A DNA stretch of 64,000 bases, from positions 2,324,785-2,388,784 of the forward strand of contig CM046870.1 in the NCBI GenBank assembly GCA_025617745.1, in the 5' to 3' direction. This DNA is from Heliocidaris erythrogramma (taxonomy: Eukaryota > Echinodermata > Echinoidea > Camarodonta > Echinometridae). The position numbers and the translations under genes were made by a program. Below are positions 33,261 to 44,309 of this stretch, piece by piece (positions within the stretch are counted from its first letter, which is position 1; every line of letters starts with the position of its first letter). The notes under the pieces were generated by a model. That model was not told the DNA's origin and searched no databases. It was given only the letters and a program-made list of their open reading frames with translations.

Positions 33261-35870
33261 CGGAACGCAAAACTCGGATCGTTTTGGTCCAGCGAAGTAT
33301 TTCTTAGTGTTAGTGACCTTGGCCTTATAGTAAGAACAGTGGTGGACTGTTACATTCTTATCTCACGGTCTGCGGTCCAGACATGCCACGTGCCACAACT
33401 TTAGGATCAGTTATGAAAGTTATTGTCTCTAACCGACTGCCCACATGTCAGTCACCCGATCATATTCACGCCACTCTTGTAATGAGCTATATATACAGCA
33501 TACATTTTAAGTTCATACACATGAGTGGGCGTGTCTCAATTTACCAAAGCTGAGTCCTAGCTCCGCCTTGCAAGCTAATGGCAAACGGGATTTTGCTGTT
33601 TAACAAGGCTGGTGCCCAGTTGCAATAAGATTGGTCCATTTGCCTGGCTAAAAAAAGTGTGGCACGTGACTCCATGGAGGTGGGATCAGTAATGCAGCCA
33701 ACCGGCATGAATCTATTTGCATAACATCGTGGAATGTGTTTGCCGCTCAAACCACGCACTCTCTGTAAAAAGACCGCGGTGTAACATGACACCCAAGCTG
33801 GGCGTCAGCTGTCTGACATGATTTTTTGCTCAAATAATTCCCATAAGCTTTGATAAGGAAAACTATTGTTTTGATTCTCCATGAAAACGGAAGTCGGCAG
33901 GATAGCGAACGAGAAAGAAGGAGAAAATATTGGAAGAGGATTGATAAGGATAACGAGAGTATCGGAAAGAAGATCGTACCATGGATTTACTAGAGTGTAG
34001 GTCCATGATGGAATACACTCCTCTCACATCGATAAGCATAATATGAATAATGATGAGTTCACCAGTGATGATACTCGCTTGGGTTAACGCCCTCGCCCAT
34101 TGTCCGTACCGTCTCCATATAACGCGATCAGTAAAAGCAGGGAAAGTCTCTCTAACACTTCCCTGGTTTAAGTAACGCGATTAGTATTCATGTAGGTATA
34201 CATGTAGATCGACTTGCCAGAAAGCCCGACGCATATTGTACAGGCTAGCGTGAAAAAAAAAATCTTAGCAGGTCATAAATCATTAACTGGGTCAATGACA
34301 TTGAGAGACTCTTGGGAGCCATGTATTGTCTGGCAGCTTGTTGATATCGTGGTTATTTATAAATAGTATAAATCCTATATGCAATTTGTAAAAAGTACAA
34401 AGAAAGAGAAAGAGAGGGGGGCAGTTACATGAAGTCCGTGTTGTATCGACGAATTGATGGTTCAAGAAAACGGGTAACCATGAGCTAGGAAAGAGGGGAT
34501 CATGAAAAAGCAACGAGAGAAATATCGTTAAAATGAGTTGAGTTAATTCATTTACTTTTTAGGAATTTGTCGATGGCCGGTGCCTCATTTTATTCTGTCA
34601 GCTTTTCATTCACCTTCTCCGATGTTTCTCTTTAATTTGTCATTTTCTTCTATCTATCACATTGACACCATTCCATTTTCCATGTATTGATCATTCTCAT
34701 CGGTGAATTTATTTAAAGGCAACAAAAATATACATCGGCCGTCATTTATTCATCTGTCTAATACTCTAGTAATATAAATATTATTTCTTTGGGCGATCGT
34801 AAATCTCTATCATTTAGCGAGTGCAATTTAATTTCATCTGACGATTATTACTTTATTTCATATGATGAGCTTCAATTTCCTTCAACGTTAAACCTCCGCA
34901 TAATTATTGCGATCCATACATTTCATTTAAAAAAAAATCAGTTATATTTTGCATCTTAATACCGGAAGAAATAATGCGCATTTGGGGCTCAAAACTCAAT
35001 AATCGTTGACAGTCCTTCGTTCAATCTGGCAATCGTATTCTTTCTTTTTTTTCATCGAACGGTTAATTCTTTCGATCCTTACAGTCAAAGAAAGGGAAAT
35101 ACTTAACGAGATTATATATTTATCATGCCGGCATGATCGATATCGCAATAAATGAAGCACCTTCGATTGCGCTGCGAGTTTCTGACAAAAACATCATCAA
35201 CATAATACAAACACGTTGCCTTACTCTCTGGGAATTGTTGACAGTTTTTACAGGTCAACAAACTTTATCAACTGAACGCCCTTTTCACCCTTTCCCAATA
35301 TATCCCCCAGCCCTGCTCCGATCACATCCCCCATCTCGACTGGGTGCGTGCGCGCGCACGCAAAATCATCGGCAATGCAAGTGGACCAAGGTAGCTACTA
35401 GGCACTTGGGTCACGGGTCACCGGTCACCAAAGTTTGCCGAACTTTCATTCATGTTAATTTCAACATCTCACTCCCGATTGGTCACAAGGTTTCACAACT
35501 TGAGCTTGTTACGGTGAGCTGTGTTGCGCAACGCAGAACAGCGATCTTGCATACATACGTTTGTGTATGCAGTGTGTGGATAATGCAAGCATGGACCCTA
35601 CCACATGCCATGCATAATGCAACGGTACGACAAATCAAAACAAGAAGTCCGATCCTTGCTTGGTCAAAATAGCTGTGGATTTAAGCAGCACTTCCCTGAT
35701 TTAAGCATGACACGTATGCGTATGTGCTCGTGGCATGATGATAAACGGCGACGATTAATGACCTTTTTACAACCGAGCTAACCCAACTCTTGCCTCAGCA
35801 CGGATCGGAAGCAGTCCGGCTCGGAATGCTTTGTCCGCCGGACAGCACTACCCTGAAGACAGACGCTCCA
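33261..35870. other. no gene recognised, between the two array blocks
   Basis: Unique-looking DNA. The longest frame (35133-35672, plus, 179 codons) has no motif and odd composition, so I treat it as chance. The stretch at 33560-33790 contains CACGTG and ATTTGCAT and could be regulatory, but there is no direct support. Confidence 0.4.
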
Positions 35871-36133
35871 TTGGATTTTTTTAAAAGATTAAAAAGTAAT
35901 TCTTGTATTACTTGTAGACGGCCCGACGAAATTATTTTAATTCGTCAAGTAAATCGTCTCGTTTTTTCGGACCTTGCTATCAATGCCATTACTGCGCAAC
36001 CCACTTTTAATACACCATTTTACTGTTTCTTACAGGCTCATTATTGTCTCTCAACAATTCCCAACGATTAATTCATAAATCCTTTGCTATTTTATATTTG
36101 TCGCATATATAGACGACTTCCCATTCCCATTAA

Positions 36134-36265
36134 AGGGGTACTCCGGCCTAAAAATAATATTAATTGAATGAATAGAGTAAAATTAAACAAGCAAAACACT
36201 AAAAAATTAAGTTTAATTTTACTCTCTAATATTCAATTCATATAATTGCAGGCCGGAGTACCCCT
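36134..36265. mobile_element. T2/Kolobok-like MITE with TTAA target site
   Basis: TTAA lies at 36130-36133 and 36266-36269. TIRs are AGGGGTACTCCGGCC and GGCCGGAGTACCCCT. It is 132 bp, and nearly the whole element can fold into a hairpin. TTAAAGGRR is the known start of T2 MITEs described in Xenopus; the assignment here is by that motif. Confidence 0.75.
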
Positions 36266-36716
36266 TTAATTCGTCCAGCAAATTTGCTTCTTTATTTGCG
36301 TTTCATAATTCCTGAAGACATGCTCCATTGGATTTTGTTTTAAAGATAAAAAAGTAATTCTTGTATTGAAGACGGCCCGATGAAATTATTTTAATTCGTC
36401 AGGTAAATCGTCTCGCCTGTTTAGTTTGCGTTTCATAAGTCTTGTTCTGAATACGATCCGATGAAACCATTTCGATCGATAGCTAGAGAAGTAATTCATC
36501 AAATCGTTTGCGTTTCATAATTGTTGTATTGAAGACGGCCCAAGGAAATTATTTTGATCGTGTGGAGAAAAATTAATTCGTCAAATAAATCGTCTCGTTT
36601 TTCTCCGGACCTTGCTATCAATGCCATTACTAGACTGCACAACGTTCTATACTGTTTCTTACAGGCTCCTTACTGTCTCTCAACAATTCTCAACGATTTA
36701 TATTTGTCGCATATAT

Positions 36717-36885
36717 CAGTGGCGTATCCAGGGGGCGCAACAGTCGCCCCCTCCCCTATTGGCTTCATAAAAGAATATAGTCACTATATAGCACTATTTT
36801 GCATTTCTCCCCCATGACGGCTATAAATAATTCCTGGCGGCGCCCCCCCCCCCCCCACTATTGGGAAATCCTGGATATGCCCCTG
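36717..36885. mobile_element. hAT-like MITE inserted in the tandem array
   Basis: TIRs CAGTGGCGTATCCAGG and, reverse-complemented, CAGGGGCATATCCAGG. The flank GCATATAT is present at 36709-36716 and 36885-36892. Array units near 33121 and 36103 show the uninterrupted TCGCATATATA site. Confidence 0.85.
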
Positions 36886-37441
36886 CATATATAGGCGCCC
36901 GACGAAATTATTTTGAATTTTATCAATATTAATTCATTTCAATTCAATTCAGTATTTATTTCCAATTCATAAAAATGATACATATACAGACAAATAACGT
37001 GCCCAACGTGGATTGATGATTAAAATAATATTGCTACCATGGATGCGGTAATTAAGTACAGTACCAAGTGATAATAATTAAAACATCCTAACATAAATTA
37101 ATAATTGCTAAGTAATTTCTTTTTGTATTGTCTTTAAAAAGTATTATTAAACTGCATGTGTATTAATTCTGCTAAATTCCAAACTATTCCATAAAATTCG
37201 TCCAGCAAATTGCCTCTTTATCGTTTGCGTTTCATAATTCCTGAAGACGCCCCGACGAAATTATTTTGATCCTTTGGAGGAAAATTAATTCGTCAAGTAA
37301 ATGGCTATCAATGCCATTACCAGACGTGCACAACCCACTTAACACTCTATTTTACTATTTCTTACATTCCTTCTTATACTCTCTCAACAACTATTAATTC
37401 ATAAAAACTTCGCTATTCATAATTATGTCATATCTCGGCTG

Positions 37442-37562
37442 CCCCCCCTCCCCCCTCCCTCTCCCCCCTCCCCCCCCCCCCCCCCCTCCCTCTCCCCCCT
37501 CCCCCCCCCCTCCCTCTCCCCCCCTCCCCCCTTCCCTCTCCCCCCTCCCCCCTCCCTCTCCC
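37442..37562 (+). repeat. 120-bp polypyrimidine tract (C-runs with CCCTCC)
   Basis: Uninterrupted C/T on the plus strand with many C runs of four or more. The minus strand is G-run-rich and could form G-quadruplexes; the tract could also form triplex DNA. The proline-rich frame across it is an artefact of composition. Confidence 0.9.
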
Positions 37563-37564
37563 TT

Positions 37565-39715
37565 TGCTTACCCTAATAAGAAGAATATAGTAAATGACGA
37601 AACAAAGGGAAACGATCCATGGGAAAATCCCCACGGTAAAATCCCCACATAGCCCCTTCAGATGAAAAAAGGCACTATTGAAATGGTCACGAAAAGAAGT
37701 ATTTGTGTTAAACATAATTATCGACAAACACACAGAGAGTATAATTCATTGTCTCAATAAACATGAGATGCAATCTGAACATGAGCATGAGCAGATATAG
37801 GTCATCTATACCAAATTCTAAAACCCACTGACACTAATATTCGATATGTGCTCATGAATGCCATGTAATCATTATTCAATTATGCACTAATGGTGCATTC
37901 CATGATATCCAGGTGGAAGTATTGTTTTTAAATGGGGAAACAAAAGCTACTTATGAGGCACCTCTATCACACCCAGAGTTATTTTTCTGAAGTGCACATA
38001 AAGGGACCCTCCATTATCTAAAATATCTGTGGATATTTGGGGTCATTTGTACCATGCGCTATCCCCGAACTGGCTTATTTTGATTCACAATCCATCCCGC
38101 TACTGTGTCTCGTATTTACACATACCTCATGTCCAAATCGCGGTTACAACGTACAATATCAACGTTGACAGAGAATTAACCCTGTACATGTACTTGGTTA
38201 CGTAATCAGTTGGCCATTGACACCAGTTGTATACAGAGTCAACAGGAATTCTGTAACAGAGTCGCTATGAACATGACGGACAAAGAGAGTGGACAAAGCA
38301 AACCCTCATTGTACCCTTCACAATGGTTCCGGTAGTCAAAAGAACAATACCTTTACTGCTGTATATGTATAACTGGTGTCACATGCATATTCAGCTGTTC
38401 TACTTATTTTAATAGTAGTATGTTCTTTTGTCTACACGATCCATTGTAAAATATAGAAAGACGAGTTGTTATCCGTCACGAACATTGACACGAACTTCGA
38501 TGAGGCACACACTGGACATAGCTTTTTTTCTCAACCACATAATATTCTTTTCACTAACATTGTTTATAGGTCTATTTGGATATTGATAGAGGGTGGGGGA
38601 GGGGGTGTATAACGTTGACTTTAATTATGATGGACCATCATAAGGAAAGTCAAATTTGACAAGTAAAAGCCAATAATTTGTACGTTTAGTATTAAAACAG
38701 AAATCAAGGAATCTGGCCAATGTAAGTGTAATTACATGAATTATAGAATTAACAAGTAGAAAATCCGAATAAGTTCGAAAATCAATAAACCAGTAACTCC
38801 GTTATTTCTTTTGCAAATGTATATTAGTTGTTCCGATGTTAAAAATGGGGCAAGCAAGTACATATTTAGGAAGAACATGTTTCCAATTAATATTTTCGGA
38901 CACATTGGTTTGATAGAGGGAAACACAAATTTCTTGGAGGAAATGGTAATTCATGAGAAAAAAATGAAACAATTCATTCAATTCTACAAATTCCTTGAAA
39001 ACATTGTTATTTCCTTTTCTCACTACAAGAACTTTAATTCAATTATTCAAAAGAGTTACAAGATTGGCGGAACTTGACAGAAAGGTGAAACTGGAAGACC
39101 AAAAATGTAAACAAATTAATTAAACAGGAAAATAAAACAAACGGAAGTGTATCATGCAAAAAAGCAAGTAGCATAGAATATTAAAGAGATTCAGGGGTGG
39201 TATAAAGGATTAAATAATATGAATTAGTCATAAATGAAAGGAAAATAACTTTAAGTACTAAAATGAAGAAAATTCCACCTTTGTCAGGCTCTTGTAGTCG
39301 ATACGCAGTATAATTGTTTGGAAACAACGTCCAAAATAAGGAAAGGAATGCGCGCTTGCATCATGTCCATTGTGTGCCAATTGAAGGAGATGAAAAGGTA
39401 TTGTGCGTGTGGCTAGTGAACGATGGTAGTCAAGATGCACGTTACATGTATACTAGTTGTAATTTTCAGACCCTGCAATTTCTTTACTAGCATGAACCAC
39501 TGAACTGAAATTTTCGAAAATACAAGCTCATTAAAACCATGAAGCTACACCTTCAACACACGCTCAAAGTTGCACAATGTTAATTGTTTTGAAATCATGA
39601 ATAACGAATATGAATATGAAGTTTAATTATATATCTGGGTGTTTATACAAGTGTTTGCTCAATGGATACATCAAATTCGTATTTTCTTCATCGAAGTACA
39701 TTTTTTCCTCAACAT
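37565..39715. other. no gene recognised
   Basis: AT-rich unique-looking DNA. Three overlapping frames of 60-88 codons near 38741-39077 have no motif. Confidence 0.45.
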
Positions 39716-40870
39716 GCGTTTTTCCTTCCACATCTACCGCGCACGAATAAAAATGTAATGTCTTATTACTCCTAACACACGATTATAGATTTTCTCTCGC
39801 TCCTAAATCACGCACTTGTATGATAATCTCGGCTGAGTTCACTTTCTCTCTGCTAAAGAAACAAGTCGGTTGTGTTTCCGCTCTATTTACTGCAGTTTTT
39901 TTTAAATCATAACTGCCTCTTGTAAAATTAACGCCCTGACAATTATTTCTCTCCTAAGTTACGTACATGTATCATAATGTCGAAAGTTCTTCTTAATTCT
40001 GTTTTGAAAGCTGAATTTAATTTCTGTATATTCTTTCCTATTTACTGGGTTAAAAGCGATGGGAACAAAAAAATAGGCGGATTCAGCATCCCCGAGGACA
40101 ACAGAATCTAAGGGCCGGTCCTTTTCCTCGCACAATGCCGGCCCGTCGATTCTTTTGTATGGGAAATGGCTGAATCCGTGCATGGGGATATTATTTTACC
40201 CCGCTCTAATTATTTTTAAAATGTGTATCTACGGGTTTCTAAAAGCTAAATTTCTTTTCTTTTCCCCAGGTCTGCATGTTACAGAGGTATAGAATCCGCC
40301 CCTTTCAATGAACAAGAATTAATGAAGCACCTCCTCAAGCCTTTGCACGGGACGATTGTTGATTTTTTTTCTCTCTCCCTCCCTATGTCCTTCTAAATGA
40401 CGCGTTTGTTTTATAATCTCGACACATACATGCCAATTTGTTTCTGGTTATAAAGCTAACTTTCTTTTCTTTTCGGCTGTAATAAGAGTTACATAATTGA
40501 AACGTATCATCCTGATGTACAGCGGGACGAAGATAAACTGTGTTTATATATAGCTCGAATGTCAACGCTTCTCTCCGCTCTAGTTTACTCGAGGGTAGAA
40601 AAAATATCATGCACTTGTTTCATAATCTCGAAAAAGATCCTTTTTTTCTGGTCACAATGCTGACCTCCTTTTCTTTTCGGTTGTTAAAAGAGTTACAGAA
40701 TTGAACTCTTATCTCTCCGATTTATTACTCTGTATGGAGCTTTAAAAAACAATTCTCTCTCCCCAAAATCACACACCAATCGAACGCTCTTCATAATTCT
40801 GTTTTGAAAGCTTACATTTACTTTCTGTGAGGGCATTTGAAGAGCAATCCTTTTCAGGGGACATATCTAA
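39716..40870. repeat. degenerate repeat block, left arm of a large inverted duplication
   Basis: A degenerate unit around TCCTAAATCACGCACTTGTATG and ATAATCTCG recurs near 39801, 39951, 40390, 40605 and 40760. The part 39716-40503 is the reverse-complement counterpart of 43473-44306; for example CACATCTACCGCGCACGAAT (39728-39747) versus ATTCGTGCGCGGTAGATGTG (about 44279-44298). Confidence 0.7.
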
Positions 40871-41224
40871 TCAGACGAACGTAGTAAGTAAATTATTTTT
40901 GTTTCACCCTTTCCCAGAAACTCCAGTTCCTCTTTACACAATAGACGTGTGTCACCTTTTCATGGCATGGTCATTAATCTTTCAATGGGTTCCGATTTCT
41001 AAGAACTTCTTGTCATAAATTGGAAGGCAGGGGTTGACACAAAGAGGGGAGTGTCGATACTGATTGTTGTAAATAAGGATCAATAATCCATCAATGGACC
41101 TCCCGCTTTTTAAGAACCTCCTGTGTTTTTGAGGTGCGGGGGAGTTCGTATATAGTAATAATTTGTACTTTTTAGCACCTTTCACTAAAATGCATTCCAT
41201 ATATGAAGGTTTGTTTTTTTCTTT

Positions 41225-41905
41225 ATTTTTTTGTGAGGGGGGGGGGGACTTTGACAATGCTTTATACGGGGTGCAATACTGCACTGTATACATGTATGAA
41301 AGGGGTGGTGCAGGGAGGGGAAAGTCCCCCCCCCCTTCCCGCGCTAAGCGTGAAATCTGTGACGACTTAGCAAATTTGAGAGAAAAACGGGGGGGGGGGG
41401 GGGGGGGTTTAGGGACACAAAAAAAATTCTCCAAACCTTAACAAAATTTTCAACAAAAAAAGGGGGGCACAATCGAGAAAATGGCGGATCGTCTATGGTA
41501 AAAATTCATACTTCTCTTCCAAAAGGGGGGGGGGCACGGGCCGGCTGTGCCCCCCCCCCTGGATCCGCCACTGCCCGGACTGACTTGTGTTTAGACGCAA
41601 TGCTGCACTGCATATAACATGCAGTGGTGGGTGCAGGGAGGGGAGATTCTCCCCCATCCCCACCCAGCCCCCTCCCGCGCAAAAACTTCGACGTTTTAGC
41701 AGAAGTACTCCGGGGCAATACTGTACTGTGTGTAACAAGGGTGGTTGCATGGTGGGGGTGGTTTCTTTCCTCCAACCCTCCCCCCCCCCCACCCCCGCAA
41801 AATTTTTGATGTTTTAGCAATTTTTGAGAAAGATATCGGCTTAATTAGGCTTTTCTCTCACTTCCCCCGCTTTTTCGCGCTCTCTTCTTTTTTTTTGTTG
41901 GCGTT
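41225..41905. repeat. G/C-rich degenerate array containing a hAT-like MITE end
   Basis: Units containing GCAATACTGTACTG, GTGGTGCAGGGAGGGG and GACGTTTTAGCA recur near 41270, 41598 and 41725. Between them, about 41410-41573 is the G-rich MITE in reverse orientation, ending CCTGGATCCGCCACTG at 41573. Confidence 0.6.
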
Positions 41906-42394
41906 GGCGACCACCCCCACCGCAACCACTGGCTGTGCCCCTGGTGATGATCTAAAACTACCGAGATGTCGCTCGTTTTATCATAGTATTAGTTAGTTAC
42001 ATAGTAAAATTGAAATGATAAGAAGTTTTCTCTTACTTTTATCTCCAATGTTTCTTAAGTAACATAATGCATGGTCGCGGCTTGAAAATGACGGCATGAA
42101 TTTTACTGTAGGTGTAATAGTATTTCAGAAAATTCGTTTTATAACTCACCAGGTTTGTAATTCCGAAATACAAATTTTCCATAGCGAGGGGGTTCACAAT
42201 TCCAAGTATGTGACGTATTTTTGTGAAGATTCGTTATTCAGAAGGTCGTTTACGTATATTTCGAAAACGATGTAGGCTACATAATTCGTGATTACGAAAA
42301 TATAATATGACTCTGTGACTTTTAGGAATAATTTAAGAACCTTCAGAAATATAAAAACAAATTTTCAATCCCGGAATTATGAACCCAGATCTAG

Positions 42395-42600
42395 AAAATT
42401 GGTTCGGCGCATAAATTACAAAGAATCTACTGACCAAATGAAACAACAAATAAATTAGAACTATAAGACGCAAAGTACATTTATCGGCTTGAAAATTGAT
42501 TCGGCGCATAAATCACAAAGAATCTACTGACCAAATGAAACAACAAATAAATTAGAACTAAGACGCAAAAAACATTTATCGAATCGAAAAATGATTTGGC
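42395..42600 (+). repeat. 97-bp tandem repeat, two full copies and a partial
   Basis: TTCGGCGCATAAAT occurs at 42403 and 42500, followed both times by ACAAAGAATCTACTGACCAA and ATGAAACAACAAATAAATTA. A third partial copy starts near 42595. Confidence 0.9.
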
Positions 42601-42814
42601 GCTTAGCTAAAACATTAAATCATAAGGATGTTTTGGTAACATCGGCAACATGCACCTGTCCTTGTCTGTAACGTCTTGAAAGAGAAGGGACATTGCAGAA
42701 TTATAAAATGGAATATAAACAAGAGAAAACAAAGATGAAATATAAATCAAAAAGATGTGGACCGGGCCGTTCTCGCGGCTCATCTCAAACATCACGGTTG
42801 CACACAAACCCTCG

Positions 42815-42915
42815 TCCGGTGTAGCGGTAGATACGGGGATCGGCAGATACCGTTCTAAAAACGACCAAGAACACTATCTGCCGGCGGATCATGTTCCAAC
42901 CCCGGCATATACCGT
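42815..42915 (+). repeat. possible tRNA-derived SINE-like sequence
   Basis: GGTGTAGCGGTAGATACGGG (A-box-like) and GTTCCAACCCCGGCA (B-box-like, one mismatch to GTTCGAACCCC) are about 60 bases apart. Weak. Confidence 0.25.
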
Positions 42916-43236
42916 ACCTAGACATAGCAACAAATAATGTATGCAAACTGGATTCCAAGTATTGTAGTTCATTCAGTCATTTAGACTAACTAGTCCGTTT
43001 CCCCTAGTATGCATGTCCGAACGCGTTTAGACATAGTGCTATGAAGACGCGTATATTTAGACGGACGCATGACGTTTCCCGAGGGCGGGACGCGTGTTAT
43101 TTTTTGGTAACCAAGCCTAGGCAGATTTCGCATTTTTTCATACTAATACGGTTTATTCCGTCAAGACTAATCGGCATGAATATTCATGAAAACGAATTTT
43201 AGCTATATAATAAAACGAGCAAGGTCATCGAGCAGC

Positions 43237-43311
43237 TGTTCTGTGTGGCGCAATCGGATAATCCAGTCCTCTCTTGGTGAAGGAACCACGGGTTCGAACC
43301 TCGGCAGAAGA
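43237..43311 (+). tRNA. degenerate tRNA-Arg-like sequence (pseudo-tRNA or SINE head)
   Basis: It is 75 bases long. TGTTCTG and CAGAAGA pair at 6 of 7 acceptor positions. TGGCGCAATCGGATAA is a good A box like that of tRNA-Arg. GGGTTCGAACC is a good B box. The anticodon stem is imperfect and its loop has an extra base, so no anticodon can be assigned and a working tRNA is unlikely. Confidence 0.45.
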
Positions 43312-43338
43312 TTATATTACGAAATTTTCTTTTGCTTA

Positions 43339-43368
43339 TTAGGGTTAGGGTTAGGGTTAGGATTAGGG
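43339..43368 (+). repeat. interstitial telomere-type repeats (TTAGGG)5
   Basis: Five hexamers, four perfect and one TTAGGA, followed by TTTAG. It lies 27 bases after the tRNA-like sequence. Confidence 0.9.
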
Positions 43369-43472
43369 TTTAGAAAATACAAGTCCGATACTTGTAGTCT
43401 GTTTCAAAGTCTTCAAAAAGGGGTTTCTGCCTAGGCTTGGTTACAAAAAAAAAAGACGCGGGCGGGACTGTG

Positions 43473-44306
43473 TGTTTCAATTATGTAATTTTTATTACAG
43501 CCGAAAAGAAAAGAATCAGGGCAAAATAATATCCTCAATAGCTTTTTTTGTTCCTTTCACTTTTAATCCAGTAAAAAAGGAAAGTGTATACAGAAATTTA
43601 GCTTTAAAAACAGAATTAAGAAGAACTTTCGACATGATACAGGTACGTGATTTAGAAGGAGAGAAAATAATTGTCAGGGCGTTAATTTTACAAGAGGCAC
43701 TTATGATTGATTCTTTTGCAGTAAACTGCAGTAAATACAGCGGAAACACAGACTTTTTTTTCTTTAGCAGAGAGAAAGTGAAGTGAACTCAGCCGAGATT
43801 ATCACAAGTTCTTTTTCCTATGCAGCTTCATTTCTTTGGAACAATCTCCCCTTTCAAATTCGCAACGCTAGTTCTGTTAATACTTTTAAAACTTATGCTT
43901 AAAACCCATCTTTTAAAATCATATATCTTAAATCTGATATCCCTATATGGCATTTGCCATCCTTTATGTTTGTGTAGTTATGCAAGGCCTACTACTACTA
44001 CTACTATTAATTTGTGATAAGTTTCATATTTTGGTTGTGCTTTGAATTTTTACTATTATTGTGTACTGGAGGGTATTGATTGATGTAATTTGTTGTGCGA
44101 AGTATTTGGTTTCTTTCTCGTCAACTTTCATCATTCCTTTGTCTTTTCGACCGCTTAGAGGCAATTTTGCAATTTGTGGTATATAAATTGATTATTATTA
44201 TAAGACAGTGCGTGATTTAGGAAAGAAAAATCGATAATTGTGTGTTAGGAGTAGATAAGACATTACATTTTTATTTTTATTCGTGCGCGGTAGATGTGGA
44301 AGGAAA
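43473..44306. repeat. right arm of the large inverted duplication
   Basis: Counterpart of 39716-40503 in opposite orientation. Matching stretches include GAACTCAGCCGAGATTATCA (43787), ACTTTCGACATGATAC (43625) and GTGCGTGATTTAGGA (44209). A LINE 3' fragment (about 43808-44206) splits this arm and is absent from the left arm. Confidence 0.8.
43808..44206 (+). pseudogene. LINE fragment D, L2/CR1-like 3' end
   Basis: It reads YAASFLWNNLPFQIRNASSV, then NTFKT and, after one frame change, LKTHLLKS, the usual C-terminus of L2/CR1-like ORF2. The 3' UTR ends CGCTTAGAGGCAATTTTGCA, then TATATAAATTGATTATTATTAT, a typical tail for this group. 5'-truncated to about 400 bp. Confidence 0.75.
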
Positions 44307-44309
44307 AAA

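Larger units (their letters stand above)
35871..37435 (+). repeat. novel tandem array (block 2), interrupted by two MITEs
   Basis: Same family as 32285-33260. Core copies (GACCTTGCTATCAATGCCAT) begin near 35970 and 36609, with a partial one near 37302. The CAGGCTC-ACTGTCTCTC-TCGCATATATA segment occurs near 36033-36110 and 36661-36716. Units are shuffled and carry a T2-like MITE (36134-36265) and a hAT-like MITE (36717-36885). An unrelated AT-rich insert lies at about 36945-37190. Confidence 0.8.
43083..43468. mobile_element. inverted-repeat element holding a tRNA-like sequence and telomeric repeats
   Basis: GTAACCAAGCCTAGGCAGA (43107-43125) and TCTGCCTAGGCTTGGTTAC (43426-43444) are exact reverse complements. 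Less perfect pairing continues outward through A/T runs into GGGCGGGACGCG and GACGCGGGCGGGA. The interior contains 43237-43311 and 43339-43368. No coding sequence. Confidence 0.75.

Noticed and set aside
33541-33792. 83-codon minus-strand frame near CACGTG and ATTTGCAT motifs
   Set aside because: No protein motif. The DNA motifs are short enough to occur by chance, so neither a gene nor a regulatory element is claimed.
35133-35672. 179-codon plus-strand frame
   Set aside because: No domain, no plausible splice context and mixed composition; long enough to note but best explained by chance.
37425-37733. Proline-rich and Gly/Arg-rich frames on both strands
   Set aside because: They come from the polypyrimidine tract.
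43237-43311. A functional tRNA-Arg gene
   Set aside because: The acceptor and T-stem have mismatches, the anticodon arm is irregular and the sequence lies in an inverted-repeat element; kept only as tRNA-like.
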